Shown here: positions 37,780-46,935 of the stretch, in pieces
Position numbering within the stretch: position 1 is the first letter of the stretch
Layout of the letters: each line of letters starts with the position of its first letter
Assembly: GCF_030296555.1 (NCBI RefSeq)
Contig: NZ_AP027728.1
Span: 2,790,001 to 2,854,000, forward strand
Length of the DNA stretch: 64,000 nt
Source: Microbacterium suwonense
GTDB lineage: Bacteria > Actinomycetota > Actinomycetes > Actinomycetales > Microbacteriaceae
Reading direction: 5' to 3'
Translations under genes and position numbers: made by a program
The notes under the pieces: generated by a model
Databases searched by the model: none
What the model saw: the letters and a program-made list of their open reading frames with translations, nothing else
What the model was told of the DNA's origin: nothing

Positions 37780-38775
37780 GTGACCGGTCTCAGGGCCCGC
37801 AGCGTGGGCGTGCGCGATGTCGCTGCGCGCGCTGGGGTGTCGCGGCAGACCGTCTCGCGTGTGCTGAACGAGCATCCCGACGTCGCGCCGGAGACGCGAG
37901 AGCGCGTGCTGACGGCCGTCAGCGAGCTCGGCTACCGGATGAACAACGTGGCACGCGCCCTCGGCACGCGCCGCTCACGCACGATCGGCGTGCTGGCTCA
38001 GGCCGCATTGCACTACGGGCCGTCGCGCAGCATCGAGGCCATCGAGTCCGCGGCGCGCTCCGCCGGCTACTGGGTCTCGGCCGTCTTCGCCGATTCCACG
38101 GGCGAAGACACGGTGCGTGAGGCCATCGAGCACCTGCTCGGTCAGGGAGTGGACGGGCTGGTCGTCGTCGCGCCGCACGCACGTACGCTGCAGACGCTGG
38201 ATGCCATGGACATCGGCATACCGACCGTCACCCTGCACTCCGCCGGGCGCGACGGGCGCGGGCTGGCCGTCGATCAGGTCGCAGGGGCGCGGCTGGCCAC
38301 CGGATGCCTCGCGGATGCTGGGCACCGCCGCATCGCGCACCTCGCGGGGCCGGCGGACTGGCTCGAGGCGGAGGCGCGGCAGGCCGGCTTCGCACAGGAG
38401 CTCGCCGCGCGCGGCCTGGCGCCGGGGCCCGTGGTGTCGGGGGACTGGACGGCGCGATCCGGTCACGACGCGTCCGCGATCATCGCGGAATCCGGGGCGA
38501 CGGCGGTGTTCTCCGCGAACGATCAGATGGCGCTCGGGCTGCTGGGCGGGCTGCGCGAGCTCGGCATCCGCGTTCCCGAGGATGTCAGCGTGGTCGGCTT
38601 CGACGACGTTCCGGATGCCGCCTTCTACGCGCCGGCTCTGACCACCGTGCGGCAGGATTTCGCCGAGCTCGCCCGGCTCGCCGTCTCCCGGCTGGTCGAT
38701 GCGGGAACGGATGCCGCCGAGCCGGTCGCCCCCGTGCTCGTGCACCGAGCATCGGTCGCACCGCCCCAGCGCTGA
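37780..38775 (+). CDS. araR: LacI-family regulator, AraR-like
   Basis: A LacI protein of about 331 residues. The DNA-binding domain reads GVRDVAARAGVSRQTVSRVLNEHPDVAPETRERV and the ligand domain contains SVVGFDDVPDAAFYAPALTTVRQDF. It lies between the pentose importer and araDBA and is followed by a perfect palindromic operator in front of araD, so it most likely represses arabinose catabolism. I place the start at GTG 37780 on the basis of the -10 element at 37767-37772; GTG 37774 is the alternative. The symbol araR is inferred from context. Confidence 0.82.
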   Translation: MTGLRARSVGVRDVAARAGVSRQTVSRVLNEHPDVAPETRERVLTAVSELGYRMNNVARALGTRRSRTIGVLAQAALHYGPSRSIEAIESAARSAGYWVSAVFADSTGEDTVREAIEHLLGQGVDGLVVVAPHARTLQTLDAMDIGIPTVTLHSAGRDGRGLAVDQVAGARLATGCLADAGHRRIAHLAGPADWLEAEARQAGFAQELAARGLAPGPVVSGDWTARSGHDASAIIAESGATAVFSANDQMALGLLGGLRELGIRVPEDVSVVGFDDVPDAAFYAPALTTVRQDFAELARLAVSRLVDAGTDAAEPVAPVLVHRASVAPPQR

Positions 38776-38804
38776 CCGGCCCGCCCGCAGTCCGCCCGCC
38801 CGTC

Positions 38805-38859
38805 CAGGTCGCAATGGATGCCGCCCGCCAGCCCCTCAGGCGACATCCATTGCGACCTG
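38805..38859. repeat. intergenic inverted repeat after the AraR-like gene
   Basis: A perfect 16-base stem (CAGGTCGCAATGGATG at 38805-38820 against 38844-38859) extends to 21 bases with one mismatch around a 13-base loop. It follows the regulator stop by 30 bases and precedes the araD operator, so it probably ends the regulator transcript. It has no T tract. Confidence 0.8.
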
Positions 38860-38930
38860 AAGGCCGGGCGACTCGGGACGCGGGGCGGACGAGCACGGGG
38901 ATTGACCTCGCCCCGGCGCGATGAGACAAT

Positions 38931-38950
38931 GACTGTGACCGGTCACAGTC
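38931..38950. promoter_or_regulatory. palindromic operator before araDBA
   Basis: GACTGTGACCGGTCACAGTC is a perfect 20-base palindrome 28 bases before the araD ATG. It is of the length and symmetry bound by LacI-type dimers. The AraR-like gene just upstream is the obvious candidate regulator. Confidence 0.85.
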
Positions 38951-38977
38951 CGTCGATGGACGACCCGAGAGGATCCG

Positions 38978-39700
38978 ATGATGACGTTCAGTCCTGAGAT
39001 CGACGCGGCCATCGCCGCGGTTCGAGCCGATGTGGCTCGCCTGCACGGTGAGCTGGTGCGCTACGGCCTGGTCGTATGGACCGGCGGGAACGTGTCCGGC
39101 CGGGTTCGCATTGGAGAGGATCCGAGCGCCGACCTGTTCGTCATCAAGCCCTCCGGCGTGAGCTACGACGATCTGGCGCCCGAGAACATGATCCTCTGCG
39201 ACCTGGACGGCAACGTCATCCCGGGCACTCCCGGCAGCGACCGCTCGCCGTCCAGCGACACCGCTGCGCACGCCTACGTGTACCGGCACATGCCCGAGGT
39301 CGGCGGCGTCGTGCACACTCACTCCACCTACGCGGTGGCATGGGCGGCACGCGGCGAGGAGATCCCCTGCGTCATCACCGCGATGGCCGACGAGTTCGGC
39401 GGGCCCATCCCGGTCGGCCCGTTCGCGATCATCGGCGACGACTCGATCGGCCGCGGCATCGTCGACACACTCAGCGGGCACCGCTCCCGCGCCGTGCTCA
39501 TGCAGAACCACGGTCCGTTCACGATCGGGGCGGATGCCAAGGACGCCGTCAAGGCCGCAGTCATGGTCGAGGACGTCGCGCGCACCGTGCATCACGCCCG
39601 CGAGGCCGGGCCGCTGATCCCCATCCCGCAGCAGGCGATCGACAGCCTGTACGACCGCTACCAGAACGTCTACGGGCAGAACTCGGACACTCGGCGATGA
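38978..39700 (+). CDS. araD: L-ribulose-5-phosphate 4-epimerase
   Basis: A 240-residue class II aldolase-family enzyme that converts L-ribulose-5-phosphate to D-xylulose-5-phosphate. Zinc ligands are in GGVVHTHSTYAVAWAARG (near residue 108) and in MQNHGPFTIGADAKDAVKAAVMVEDVA (near 175). TGGNVSGR and VIKPSGVSYDDL are family motifs. GAGAGGATCC precedes the ATG; ATG 38981 is an alternative. It overlaps araB by ATGA. Related fuculose aldolases are excluded mainly by context with araB and araA. Confidence 0.94.
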   Translation: MMTFSPEIDAAIAAVRADVARLHGELVRYGLVVWTGGNVSGRVRIGEDPSADLFVIKPSGVSYDDLAPENMILCDLDGNVIPGTPGSDRSPSSDTAAHAYVYRHMPEVGGVVHTHSTYAVAWAARGEEIPCVITAMADEFGGPIPVGPFAIIGDDSIGRGIVDTLSGHRSRAVLMQNHGPFTIGADAKDAVKAAVMVEDVARTVHHAREAGPLIPIPQQAIDSLYDRYQNVYGQNSDTRR

Positions 39701-41295
39701 CCACTCGGCCGGGATCCGCGCGCGAGGACATCCTCGCCGGTCGCACGAGCCTGGGCATCGAACTCGGCTCCACTCGAATCAAGGCCTGTCTGATCGGCTC
39801 CGACCCGAGCGAGGTGCTCGCCACCGGATCGTTCTCGTGGGAGAACCGGCTCGAGGACGGCCTGTGGACGTACCGCCTGGACGAGGTGTGGGCGGGATTG
39901 CAGGCGGCCTTCGCCGACCTCGTCGCCGACGCGCATGACCGCTACGGCGTGCGTCCCGAGACCTTCGGCGCCATCGGCGTCTCGGCGATGATGCACGGCT
40001 ACCTCGCGTTCGACGCGTCGGGAGACCTGCTCGTGCCGTTCCGCACCTGGCGCAACACGAACACCACCGTCGCGGCGGCGGAGCTCACCGAACTGCTGGG
40101 CGTGAACATCCCACTGCGCTGGTCGATCGCGCATCTGCATCAGGCCGTCGTCGATGCCGAGCCGCACGTGCCGCAGCTCGACTTCGTCACCACCCTGGCC
40201 GGGTACGTGCACTGGAGGCTGACCGGGCGGCGGGTGCTCGGCGTCGGCGACGCATCCGGCATGTTCCCGATCGACTCGACCGCCTGCGATTACGACGAGC
40301 GGATGCTGCAGGCCTGCGACACCCTCGTGGCGGGGCGGCTTCCGGCATCCGTGCGCGAGCTGCTGCCCGCCGTGCTCCCCGCGGGAGCGGATGCGGGCGC
40401 GCTCACGGCCGAGGGCGCGGCGCTGCTGGATCCGAGCGGCGTGCTGCAGCCCGGCATCCCGCTCTGTCCGCCCGAGGGCGATGCCGGCACCGGCATGGTC
40501 GCCACGAACTCCGTCGCCCCGCGCACCGGCAACGTGTCGGCGGGCACCAGCATCTTCGCGATGGTCGTGCTCGAGCGACCGCTGGCGAAGGTGCATCACG
40601 AACTCGATCTGGTCACCACCCCCGTCGGGGATGCAGTCGCCATGGTGCACTGCAACAACGGCGCCAGCGAACTGGCCGCCTGGGCCGGCATGTTCACGCG
40701 GTTCGCCGCAGCGGCCGGGCAGCCGGTGAGCGACGATTCCGCCTTCGAGGCGCTGTTCCGCGAGGCGCTGGCAGGAGAGCCGGATGCCGGTGGCCTGATC
40801 GCCTACAATCACCTGGCCGGAGAGCCGATCGCCGGTCTCTCCGAGGGGCGTCCGCTGTTCGTGCGCACGCCCGACAGCGCCCTGAACCTGGCGAACTTCA
40901 TGCGTGCGCAGCTGTACGGCGTGTTCGGCACCCTCGCGCTGGGCATGCAGGTTCTCGCGGAGGAGGGCGTGGGGCTCGACCGCATGTTCGCCCACGGCGG
41001 CATGTTCCGCACCGCGGGCGTTGCCCAGCGCTTCCTGGCCGGCGCACTCGGTGCACCGGTCGCTGTCGGCGAGCTGGCATCCGAGGGCGGGGCCTGGGGC
41101 ATCGCCGTGCTCGCCTCGTATCTGCAGCATGCGCCGCAGAAGAGCCTGGACGCCTACCTCGGCGAGGAGGTCTTCGCGACAGCATCCGTCTCCGTCGTCG
41201 ACCCCGACCCGGGCGACGTCGCCGGCTTCACCACCTATCTCGACCGCTACCGGGCGGGCCTGGCCATCGAGGCCGCCGCCGTCGACTCCCTCTGA
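39697..41295 (+). CDS. araB: ribulokinase-type FGGY carbohydrate kinase
   Basis: A 532-residue FGGY kinase. The N-terminal phosphate loop is in [45 protein letters not shown] and a C-terminal [21 protein letters not shown] segment follow. It is closer in look to the xylulokinase-like FGGY kinases used by actinobacteria and Gram-positives for L-ribulose than to E. coli AraB. Position between araD and araA fixes the role as L-ribulose phosphorylation. ATG 39697 overlaps the araD stop; the long upstream open frame is a shadow over araD. Confidence 0.9.
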   Translation: MTTRPGSAREDILAGRTSLGIELGSTRIKACLIGSDPSEVLATGSFSWENRLEDGLWTYRLDEVWAGLQAAFADLVADAHDRYGVRPETFGAIGVSAMMHGYLAFDASGDLLVPFRTWRNTNTTVAAAELTELLGVNIPLRWSIAHLHQAVVDAEPHVPQLDFVTTLAGYVHWRLTGRRVLGVGDASGMFPIDSTACDYDERMLQACDTLVAGRLPASVRELLPAVLPAGADAGALTAEGAALLDPSGVLQPGIPLCPPEGDAGTGMVATNSVAPRTGNVSAGTSIFAMVVLERPLAKVHHELDLVTTPVGDAVAMVHCNNGASELAAWAGMFTRFAAAAGQPVSDDSAFEALFREALAGEPDAGGLIAYNHLAGEPIAGLSEGRPLFVRTPDSALNLANFMRAQLYGVFGTLALGMQVLAEEGVGLDRMFAHGGMFRTAGVAQRFLAGALGAPVAVGELASEGGAWGIAVLASYLQHAPQKSLDAYLGEEVFATASVSVVDPDPGDVAGFTTYLDRYRAGLAIEAAAVDSL

Positions 41296-41357
41296 CCTCG
41301 CCCCATCCCACCCTCCGTCCCGACCCCTCTCGGGAACGTGACACCGAAGGAATCCTC

Positions 41358-42881
41358 ATGACCCGCACTCCGCTCACCACCTCCCTCGACGGCTACGAGG
41401 TCTGGTTCCTCACCGGCAGCCAGCACCTGTACGGCCCCGAGACCCTGGCGCAGGTCGCGGAGCAGTCCCGCGGCATCTCCGACGTGCTGGATGCGGCATC
41501 CGAGGTGCCGGTGCGCATCGTCTGGAAGCCGGTGCTGACCGACTCCGCCGCCATCAAGCGGATCATGCTCGAGGCCAACGCCGACGACCGCGTGATCGGC
41601 GTGGTCGCCTGGATGCACACCTTCAGCCCGGCGAAGATGTGGATCGCCGGCCTCGATGCGCTGCAGAAGCCGCTCGCACACCTGCACACCCAGGCCAACG
41701 TCGAGCTGCCCTGGGCCGACATCGACTTCGACTTCATGAACCTGAACCAAGCCGCGCACGGCGACCGCGAGTTCGGGTACATCCAGACCCGCCTGAACGT
41801 GCCGCGCAAGACCATCGTCGGTCATGCCAGCGATCCACGGGTGCGTCAGGAGCTGGGCATCTGGCAGCGCGCCGCGGCGGGCCTGGCGGCATCCCGTTCG
41901 CTCAAGCTCGCGCGCTTCGGCGACAACATGCGCTTCGTCGCCGTCACCGAGGGCGACAAGACCGAGGCGGAGCTGCGGCTGGGCGTGCAGGTGAACACCT
42001 GGGGCGTGAACGAGTTGGCGGATGCTGTGGCGCAGGCGTCTGATGCCGACATCGACGCGCTCGTCGCCGAATACGAGGAGCTCTACGAGGTCGCGCCTGA
42101 GCTGCGCCGCGGCGGCGATCGTCACCAGTCCCTGCGCGACGGCGCCGCGATCGAGCTCGGGCTGCGCTCATTCCTGGAGGAGGGCGGCTTCGGCGCCTTC
42201 ACCACCTCGTTCGAAGACCTCGGCGAGCTGAAGCAGCTGCCCGGCCTGGCTGTGCAGCGGCTGATGGCCGAGGGCTACGGCTTCGGGGCGGAGGGCGACT
42301 GGAAGACCGCCGTGCTCGTGCGCATCGCGAACGTCATGGGCGCCGGCCTGCCGGGTGGGGCGAGCCTGATGGAGGATTACACCTACGACATGACCCCCGG
42401 CGACGAGCTGATCCTCGGCGCGCACATGCTCGAGGTGTCGCCTTCGCTCACTTCGGCCAAGCCCACCCTGGAGATCCACCCGCTCGGCATCGGCGGCAAG
42501 GACGATCCGGTGCGCCTGGTCTTCACCGCCGACCCCGGTCCTGCCGTGGTCGTGGCCCTCAGCGATATGCGCGACCGGTTCCGCCTGACCGCGAACGTGG
42601 TCGAGAACGTCGAGCCGCGCGCGGCGCTGCCCAAGCTGCCGGTGGGTCGTGCGGTCTGGAAGCCGGCCCCCGACTTCAACACCAGCGCCGCTGCCTGGCT
42701 CACCGCGGGTGCCGCGCATCACACCGTGATGTCGACCGCCGTGGGGATCGAGGCGTTCCGCGACTTCGCCGAGATGTCGGGGATCGAGCTGCTCGTCATC
42801 GACGAGGCGACGACACTGCCCGAGTTTCAGAAGCAGGTCCGCTGGAACCAGGCCTACTTCCGTCTCGCGCAGGGGCTCTGA
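41358..42881 (+). CDS. araA: L-arabinose isomerase
   Basis: A 507-residue enzyme that converts L-arabinose to L-ribulose. The opening [20 protein letters not shown] is diagnostic. Metal and substrate residues lie in [52 protein letters not shown] and [23 protein letters not shown]. It has AAGGAATCC before the ATG. It is the last gene of araDBA. Its stop codon is inside a 17-base tandem duplication that runs into the 19-base-period array. Confidence 0.96.
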   Translation: MTRTPLTTSLDGYEVWFLTGSQHLYGPETLAQVAEQSRGISDVLDAASEVPVRIVWKPVLTDSAAIKRIMLEANADDRVIGVVAWMHTFSPAKMWIAGLDALQKPLAHLHTQANVELPWADIDFDFMNLNQAAHGDREFGYIQTRLNVPRKTIVGHASDPRVRQELGIWQRAAAGLAASRSLKLARFGDNMRFVAVTEGDKTEAELRLGVQVNTWGVNELADAVAQASDADIDALVAEYEELYEVAPELRRGGDRHQSLRDGAAIELGLRSFLEEGGFGAFTTSFEDLGELKQLPGLAVQRLMAEGYGFGAEGDWKTAVLVRIANVMGAGLPGGASLMEDYTYDMTPGDELILGAHMLEVSPSLTSAKPTLEIHPLGIGGKDDPVRLVFTADPGPAVVVALSDMRDRFRLTANVVENVEPRAALPKLPVGRAVWKPAPDFNTSAAAWLTAGAAHHTVMSTAVGIEAFRDFAEMSGIELLVIDEATTLPEFQKQVRWNQAYFRLAQGL

Positions 42882-42904
42882 GCGGGCGGGGGCTCTGAGC
42901 GGGC
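42872..42904 (+). repeat. 17-base tandem duplication across the araA stop codon
   Basis: GGGGCTCTGAGCGGGC at 42872-42887 is repeated at 42889-42904. The first copy contains the araA stop codon (42879-42881). Similar stop-codon duplications are at 7885 and 52555. Confidence 0.8.
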
Positions 42905-42906
42905 GG

Positions 42907-43066
42907 GAGACTTCCCTTCCAGCACGAGACTTCCCTTCCAGCACGAGACAGCACGTGTGCGCACGTGTCTCGTGCTGCGAAGGAAGTCTCGCGCCCAGAG
43001 GGAAGTCTCAGGCCCGGAGGGAAGTCTCGTGCCCGGAGGGAAGTCTCGTGCCCGGAGGGAAGTCTC
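42907..43066. repeat. 19-base-period inverted array, copy 3 (GAGACTTC units)
   Basis: The cleanest copy. GAGACTTC (or a near copy) starts at 42907, 42926 and 42945; the reverse complement starts at 42983, 43002, 43021, 43040 and 43059. Every step within an arm is exactly 19 bases. The unit is GAGACTTCCCTTCCAGCAC. The centre GCACGTGTGCGCACGTG is rich in palindromes. The array fills the gap between the convergent araA and xylB genes, so both transcripts would run into it from opposite sides. Confidence 0.9.
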
Positions 43067-43067
43067 C

Positions 43068-44359
43068 TCAGCGGGAGGTGAGGACGGATGCCGCCTGGCG
43101 GGCGGCTCCGAGGGCGACATACTCGGCCGGGGCGGGAACCTCGACGGGGATGCCGAGCACGGCCGGCGCGATCTCGCGCACCGCCTGGGACTGCGCACCG
43201 CCTCCGATCAGCAGGGCGCGTTCGAGTGGCACTTCTTGCTCGCGCAGTGCGTCCAGGCCCGCGCCGAGCCCCGACAGCATGCCCTCGATGGCTGCACGGG
43301 CGAGGTTCTCACGGGTCGTGGACGCCAGGGTCATGCCGCTGAGCGTGGCGGTGGCATCCGGCAGGTTGGGTGTGCGCTCGCCCTCGAAGTACGGCTGCAG
43401 CGTCAGGCCGTCGGCGCCCGATGAGGCGGTCAGTGCCAGGCGGGACAGCTCGTCGTGATCCACTCCGAGCAGGCGCGCGACGACGTCGAGCACCCGCGCG
43501 GCGTTGAGCGTCGCGACCAGCGGCAGGAACCGGCCGGCGGCATCCGCGAAGCCCGCGATCGTTCCCGTGCTGTCATGCACCGGCCGCTCACTGACTGCGA
43601 AGACCGTGCCGCTGGTGCCGATGGACACCACCACGTCTCCGAGGCCTGCTCCGACACCGAGCGCAGCCCCGGCGTTGTCCCCGGCTCCCGGGGCGACCCG
43701 CCGGTCTTCGGCATCCGTGACCGAATCCGACGGCCCGAGCACTCGCGGCGCCACCGCATCGTGCCCCAGCGCGGCGATCAGCAGCTCGCGATCGTACTCA
43801 CCGGTCTCGGGGTTCCAGTAGCCGGTGCCGCTGGCATCCGACCGGTCGGTGACCAGTTCGTCGAGCCGGGGTTCTCCGGCCCGAAGCCGCGCAGTCGCCA
43901 GGTGAGCCAGTCATGGGGGAGCGCGACGGCGGCGACCCGCTCGGCATTGCCTGGCTCCGCGTCGCGCAGCCAGCGCAGCTTGGTGATCGTGAAGGAGGCC
44001 ACCGGCACCAGGCCCGTGCGCCGGGCGAGCTCAGCGGCGCCGAATTCGGCGATGAGGTCGTCCGCGGCACCGGCCGAGCGGGTGTCGTTCCACAGCAGTG
44101 CGTCGCGGATGACGCGACCGGATGCATCCAGCGCGACCATGCCGTGCTGCTGCCCGCCGATGGACCAGGCCTCCACGTCTGCCAGCCCACCGGCATCCGT
44201 GATCGCCGACTGCAGAGCATCCCACCAGGCGTCGGGGTCGACGGAGGTGCCCTCCGGATGCGACGCACGCCCGGTGCGCACGACCTCACCCGTCGCGGTG
44301 TCCACGATCACGACCTTGCAGGACTGCGTCGACGAGTCGACGCCCATCACGAATGCCAT
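43068..44359 (-). pseudogene. xylB: xylulokinase XylB, one-base frameshift (probably a sequence error)
   Basis: An FGGY kinase of about 430 residues once joined. The start [19 protein letters not shown], the [17 protein letters not shown] stretch and the C-terminal [21 protein letters not shown] are typical xylulokinase features. It phosphorylates D-xylulose. The frame breaks at the G run 43868-43871 (plus strand): one more base restores [22 protein letters not shown] chose ATG 44359, nine bases after AGAGG; ATG 44368 directly abuts that site. It follows xylA on the same strand, separated by a hairpin element. Confidence 0.9.
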
Positions 44360-44389
44360 GCCCGGCATCCTCTCATCTCATGTTCTTGA

Positions 44390-44473
44390 CGCCGAGACCC
44401 CTCAGCACCGTCGAGACCCCTCAGCAGATGCGCTGCTGCGCGGGGGTTTCGACGACGAGGAGGGGTCTCGGCG
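44390..44473. repeat. 19-base-period inverted element, GAGACCCC variant
   Basis: GAGACCCCTC occurs at 44394 and 44413 (step 19). On the other arm GGGGTTTC at 44443 and GGGGTCTC at 44462 also step by 19. The outer 14 bases pair perfectly (44390-44403 with 44460-44473). It has the same architecture and period as the GAGACTTC arrays but a different core. It lies between xylA and xylB and could reduce transcription from the first into the second. Confidence 0.8.
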
Positions 44474-44488
44474 AAGGGACCGGTTGGG

Positions 44489-45679
44489 TCAGCGGGCGCC
44501 CATCAGGTGCTCGGACGCCAGCTGCTGCAGCCGCACGAAACCGAAGCCCTTGCCGCCCAGGTAGGCGTCCGGCTGGAAGTCCTCGAAGGCGCTGCGGTCG
44601 GCCAGCAGATCGTCGTAGCTCTCGCCCTCGTTCAGCGTCGGCTGTGACAGCTCGGCGACCTTCGCCGCAGCGAGAGCCTCCTGCACCTCGGGGTCGGCGC
44701 GGAACGCCTCTGCCCGCTCCTTGAGCAGCAGGTACATCCGCATGTTCGCGGCGGCCGAGTCCCAGACGCCGTTCTCATCCTCGGTGCGGCTGGGCTTGTA
44801 GTCGAAGTGGCGCGGGCCGTCGTAGGTGGGCGTGTTGCCGGGGCCGCCGTTCTCGAGCAGGTCGACCAGCGCGAAGGCGTTGTGCAGGTCGCCGTGGCCG
44901 AAGACCAGATCCTGGTCGTACTTGATGCCGCGCTGGCCGTTCAGGTCGATGTGGAACAGCTTGCCGTGGTACAGCGCCTGCGCGATGCCGGCCGCGAAGT
45001 TCAGGCCCGCCATCTGCTCGTGGCCGACCTCGGGGTTCAGGCCCACCAGCTCCGGACGCTCCAGCGACTCGATGAACGCCAGCGCGTGACCGAGGGTCGG
45101 CAGCAGGATGTCGCCGCGGGGCTCGTTGGGCTTGGGCTCGATGGCGAACCGGATGTCGTAGCCCTTGTCGGTGACGTAGTCGCCGAGCAGGTTGACGGCC
45201 TCGCGGTAGCGCTCCAGCGCTGCGCGGACGTCCTTGGCGGAGTCGTACTCGGCGCCCTCGCGTCCGCCCCACATCACGAAGGTCTTCGCACCCAGCTCGG
45301 CGCCGAGGTCGAGCTGACGCAGCACCTTGCGCAGCGCGTAGCGGCGCACCTGCCGGTCGTTGGAGGTGAAGCCGCCGTCCTTGAAGACCGGTGCGCTGAA
45401 CAGGTTGGTGGTGACCATCGGAACGATCAGGCCGGTGTCGGCCAGGGCGCCCTTGAGCCGATCGATCTGCTTCTGCCGCTCGGCATCGGTCGATCCGAAC
45501 GCGAACAGGTCGTCGTCGTGGAAAGTCAGGCCGTACGCGCCGAGCTCAGCGAGCTTCTCCACGGCGTGCACGACGTCGAGTGCATTGCGGGTGGGTCCGC
45601 CGAACGGGTCGGTTCCGTTGTAGCCGACGGTCCAGAGGCCGAACGAGAACCGGTCCGCCTTGGTGGGAGTGAGTGACAT
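44489..45679 (-). CDS. xylA: xylose isomerase
   Basis: A 396-residue xylose isomerase of the actinobacterial class I type (about 390 residues). Catalytic and metal residues are in [11 protein letters not shown] (His near residue 54), [16 protein letters not shown] (near 181), [13 protein letters not shown] and [25 protein letters not shown]. It converts D-xylose to D-xylulose for xylB. The ATG at 45679 has GAAGGCGG upstream. A TGTT-N6-AACA dyad at 45713-45726 may be its operator. Confidence 0.96.
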   Translation of the reverse strand: MSLTPTKADRFSFGLWTVGYNGTDPFGGPTRNALDVVHAVEKLAELGAYGLTFHDDDLFAFGSTDAERQKQIDRLKGALADTGLIVPMVTTNLFSAPVFKDGGFTSNDRQVRRYALRKVLRQLDLGAELGAKTFVMWGGREGAEYDSAKDVRAALERYREAVNLLGDYVTDKGYDIRFAIEPKPNEPRGDILLPTLGHALAFIESLERPELVGLNPEVGHEQMAGLNFAAGIAQALYHGKLFHIDLNGQRGIKYDQDLVFGHGDLHNAFALVDLLENGGPGNTPTYDGPRHFDYKPSRTEDENGVWDSAAANMRMYLLLKERAEAFRADPEVQEALAAAKVAELSQPTLNEGESYDDLLADRSAFEDFQPDAYLGGKGFGFVRLQQLASEHLMGAR

Positions 45680-45712
45680 GGTGATCCGCCTTCAGCGACA
45701 TCGATGAATTGT

Positions 45713-45726
45713 TGTTAAGGAAAACA
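45713..45726. promoter_or_regulatory. possible operator upstream of xylA
   Basis: TGTTAAGGAAAACA has inverted TGTT/AACA ends and lies in an AT-rich pocket 34-47 bases before the xylA start. It could bind the ROK or LacI regulator of this region. The symmetry is weak. Confidence 0.35.
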
Positions 45727-45779
45727 TATCAAGAGCGAAGCACGGATGCAATGCCCGTTCCTGCGAAGAATCGGCGGAA

Positions 45780-46778
45780 TCAGGCCCGCGGTGGGGCGGT
45801 GGACTCGCGCACGACCAGCTCAGCCGGCATCCGCACGTGCTCGTACTCTCCGCCGTCGAGCATCGTCAGCAGCACGCGCACGGCCGCCGCGCCCATCTCG
45901 GGCAGCGGCTGGCGCACAGTCGTGAGCTGCGGCGTGTGCGCCGCGGCGTTGGGGATGTCGTCGAAGCCGATCACCGAGAGATCGTCGGGTACCCGCAGTC
46001 CGTGTTCGGCGGCGACGCGGATCATCTCGATCGCCGAGAGGTCGTTGGCGGCGAACACCGCGGTGGGCGGCTCCGGCAGCTCCAGCAGGGCGTGCGCGCC
46101 GGCGGTGGAGTCGGCGGTGCGGTATCCGCCATCGGCCACCAGGGTGGGGTCGAAGCGGATGCCGGCATCCTCGAGCGCGCTGCGATATCCCTTCTCGCGC
46201 TGCTGGGCGGATTCCAGGTCGGTGCGTCCGCGCAGATGCGCGATGCGCCGGTGCCCCAGCGAGACCAGGTGCTCGGTGGCGGCTCGTGCCCCGTCCAGGT
46301 TGATCACGCTCACCGTGGCGGGCCCGTCAGGGCCGGCGTGCGGGTCGATCGCCACGATGGGCACCGACGTCTCGGGGGGCGTGGAGGTCGGGGTGACGAT
46401 GATGGCCCCGTCGATCAGGGTGCCGCCCAGGCGCGAAAGCGACCGGCGCTCCCAGCCGCGGTGCTCACCGGCTGAGATGCTGCCGGCGTAGGCGAGCACG
46501 TCGTACCGGGTGCCCTGCAGCGCCGTCGAGACTCCGCTCAGCAGCTGCAGTGCGAAGGGCTCGAACTCCGCGACGAGCACGCCGATGACGTTGGTGCGGT
46601 GCCGGCGCATCGACGTGGCCACCAGTGAGCTCTCGTAGCCGAGTTCGTCCACCACGCTGAGCACATGCGCCAGCGTCGCGGCGGCCACGCCATCCCTGCC
46701 GTTGATGGCTTTGGAGACCGTCGCCACGGAGACGCCGGCGGCGCGAGCGACGTCGTGAATGGTGGTTCGGCGCATCAT
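45780..46778 (-). CDS. LacI-family regulator of the xyloside importer
   Basis: A 332-residue LacI protein. The DNA-binding domain reads TTIHDVARAAGVSVATVSKAINGRDGVAAATLAHV; the ligand domain ends LSVIGFDDIPNAAAHTPQLTTVRQPLPEMG. The start is ATG 46778 (or 46775), after TTGGAAG; the open frame upstream passes through the operator region. It is divergent from the binding-protein gene at 46936, with a near-perfect 24-base palindrome between them. Likely effector: xylose or a xylo-oligosaccharide. Confidence 0.88.
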   Translation of the reverse strand: MMRRTTIHDVARAAGVSVATVSKAINGRDGVAAATLAHVLSVVDELGYESSLVATSMRRHRTNVIGVLVAEFEPFALQLLSGVSTALQGTRYDVLAYAGSISAGEHRGWERRSLSRLGGTLIDGAIIVTPTSTPPETSVPIVAIDPHAGPDGPATVSVINLDGARAATEHLVSLGHRRIAHLRGRTDLESAQQREKGYRSALEDAGIRFDPTLVADGGYRTADSTAGAHALLELPEPPTAVFAANDLSAIEMIRVAAEHGLRVPDDLSVIGFDDIPNAAAHTPQLTTVRQPLPEMGAAAVRVLLTMLDGGEYEHVRMPAELVVRESTAPPRA

Positions 46779-46796
46779 CTTCCAAGCATACTGAGC

Positions 46797-46820
46797 GATA
46801 ACGGTTTCGAAAACGTTATC
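46797..46820. promoter_or_regulatory. LacI-type operator between the divergent regulator and importer genes
   Basis: A 24-base near-palindrome starting GATAACGG and ending CGTTATC, centred on TTCGAA, with one mismatched pair. It is 18 bases before the LacI start. A -35-like TTGACA follows at 46829-46834 on the plus strand. The core AACGNTTTCGAAAACGTT is typical of LacI-family sites. Confidence 0.85.
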
Positions 46821-46935
46821 GACAACGATTGACACGATAGCCTCGAGATGTCAGAGTAGGGCCCGAAAGCACATTGGGTGCAGCCGGCAACAAATGGGGC
46901 CGTACGCGCTGAACCACTCGAAGAGGAGACACAGC

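Noticed and set aside
42907..43066. CRISPR array
   Set aside because: The units are 19 bases with no separate spacers, the two halves are in opposite orientation, and no cas gene is near.
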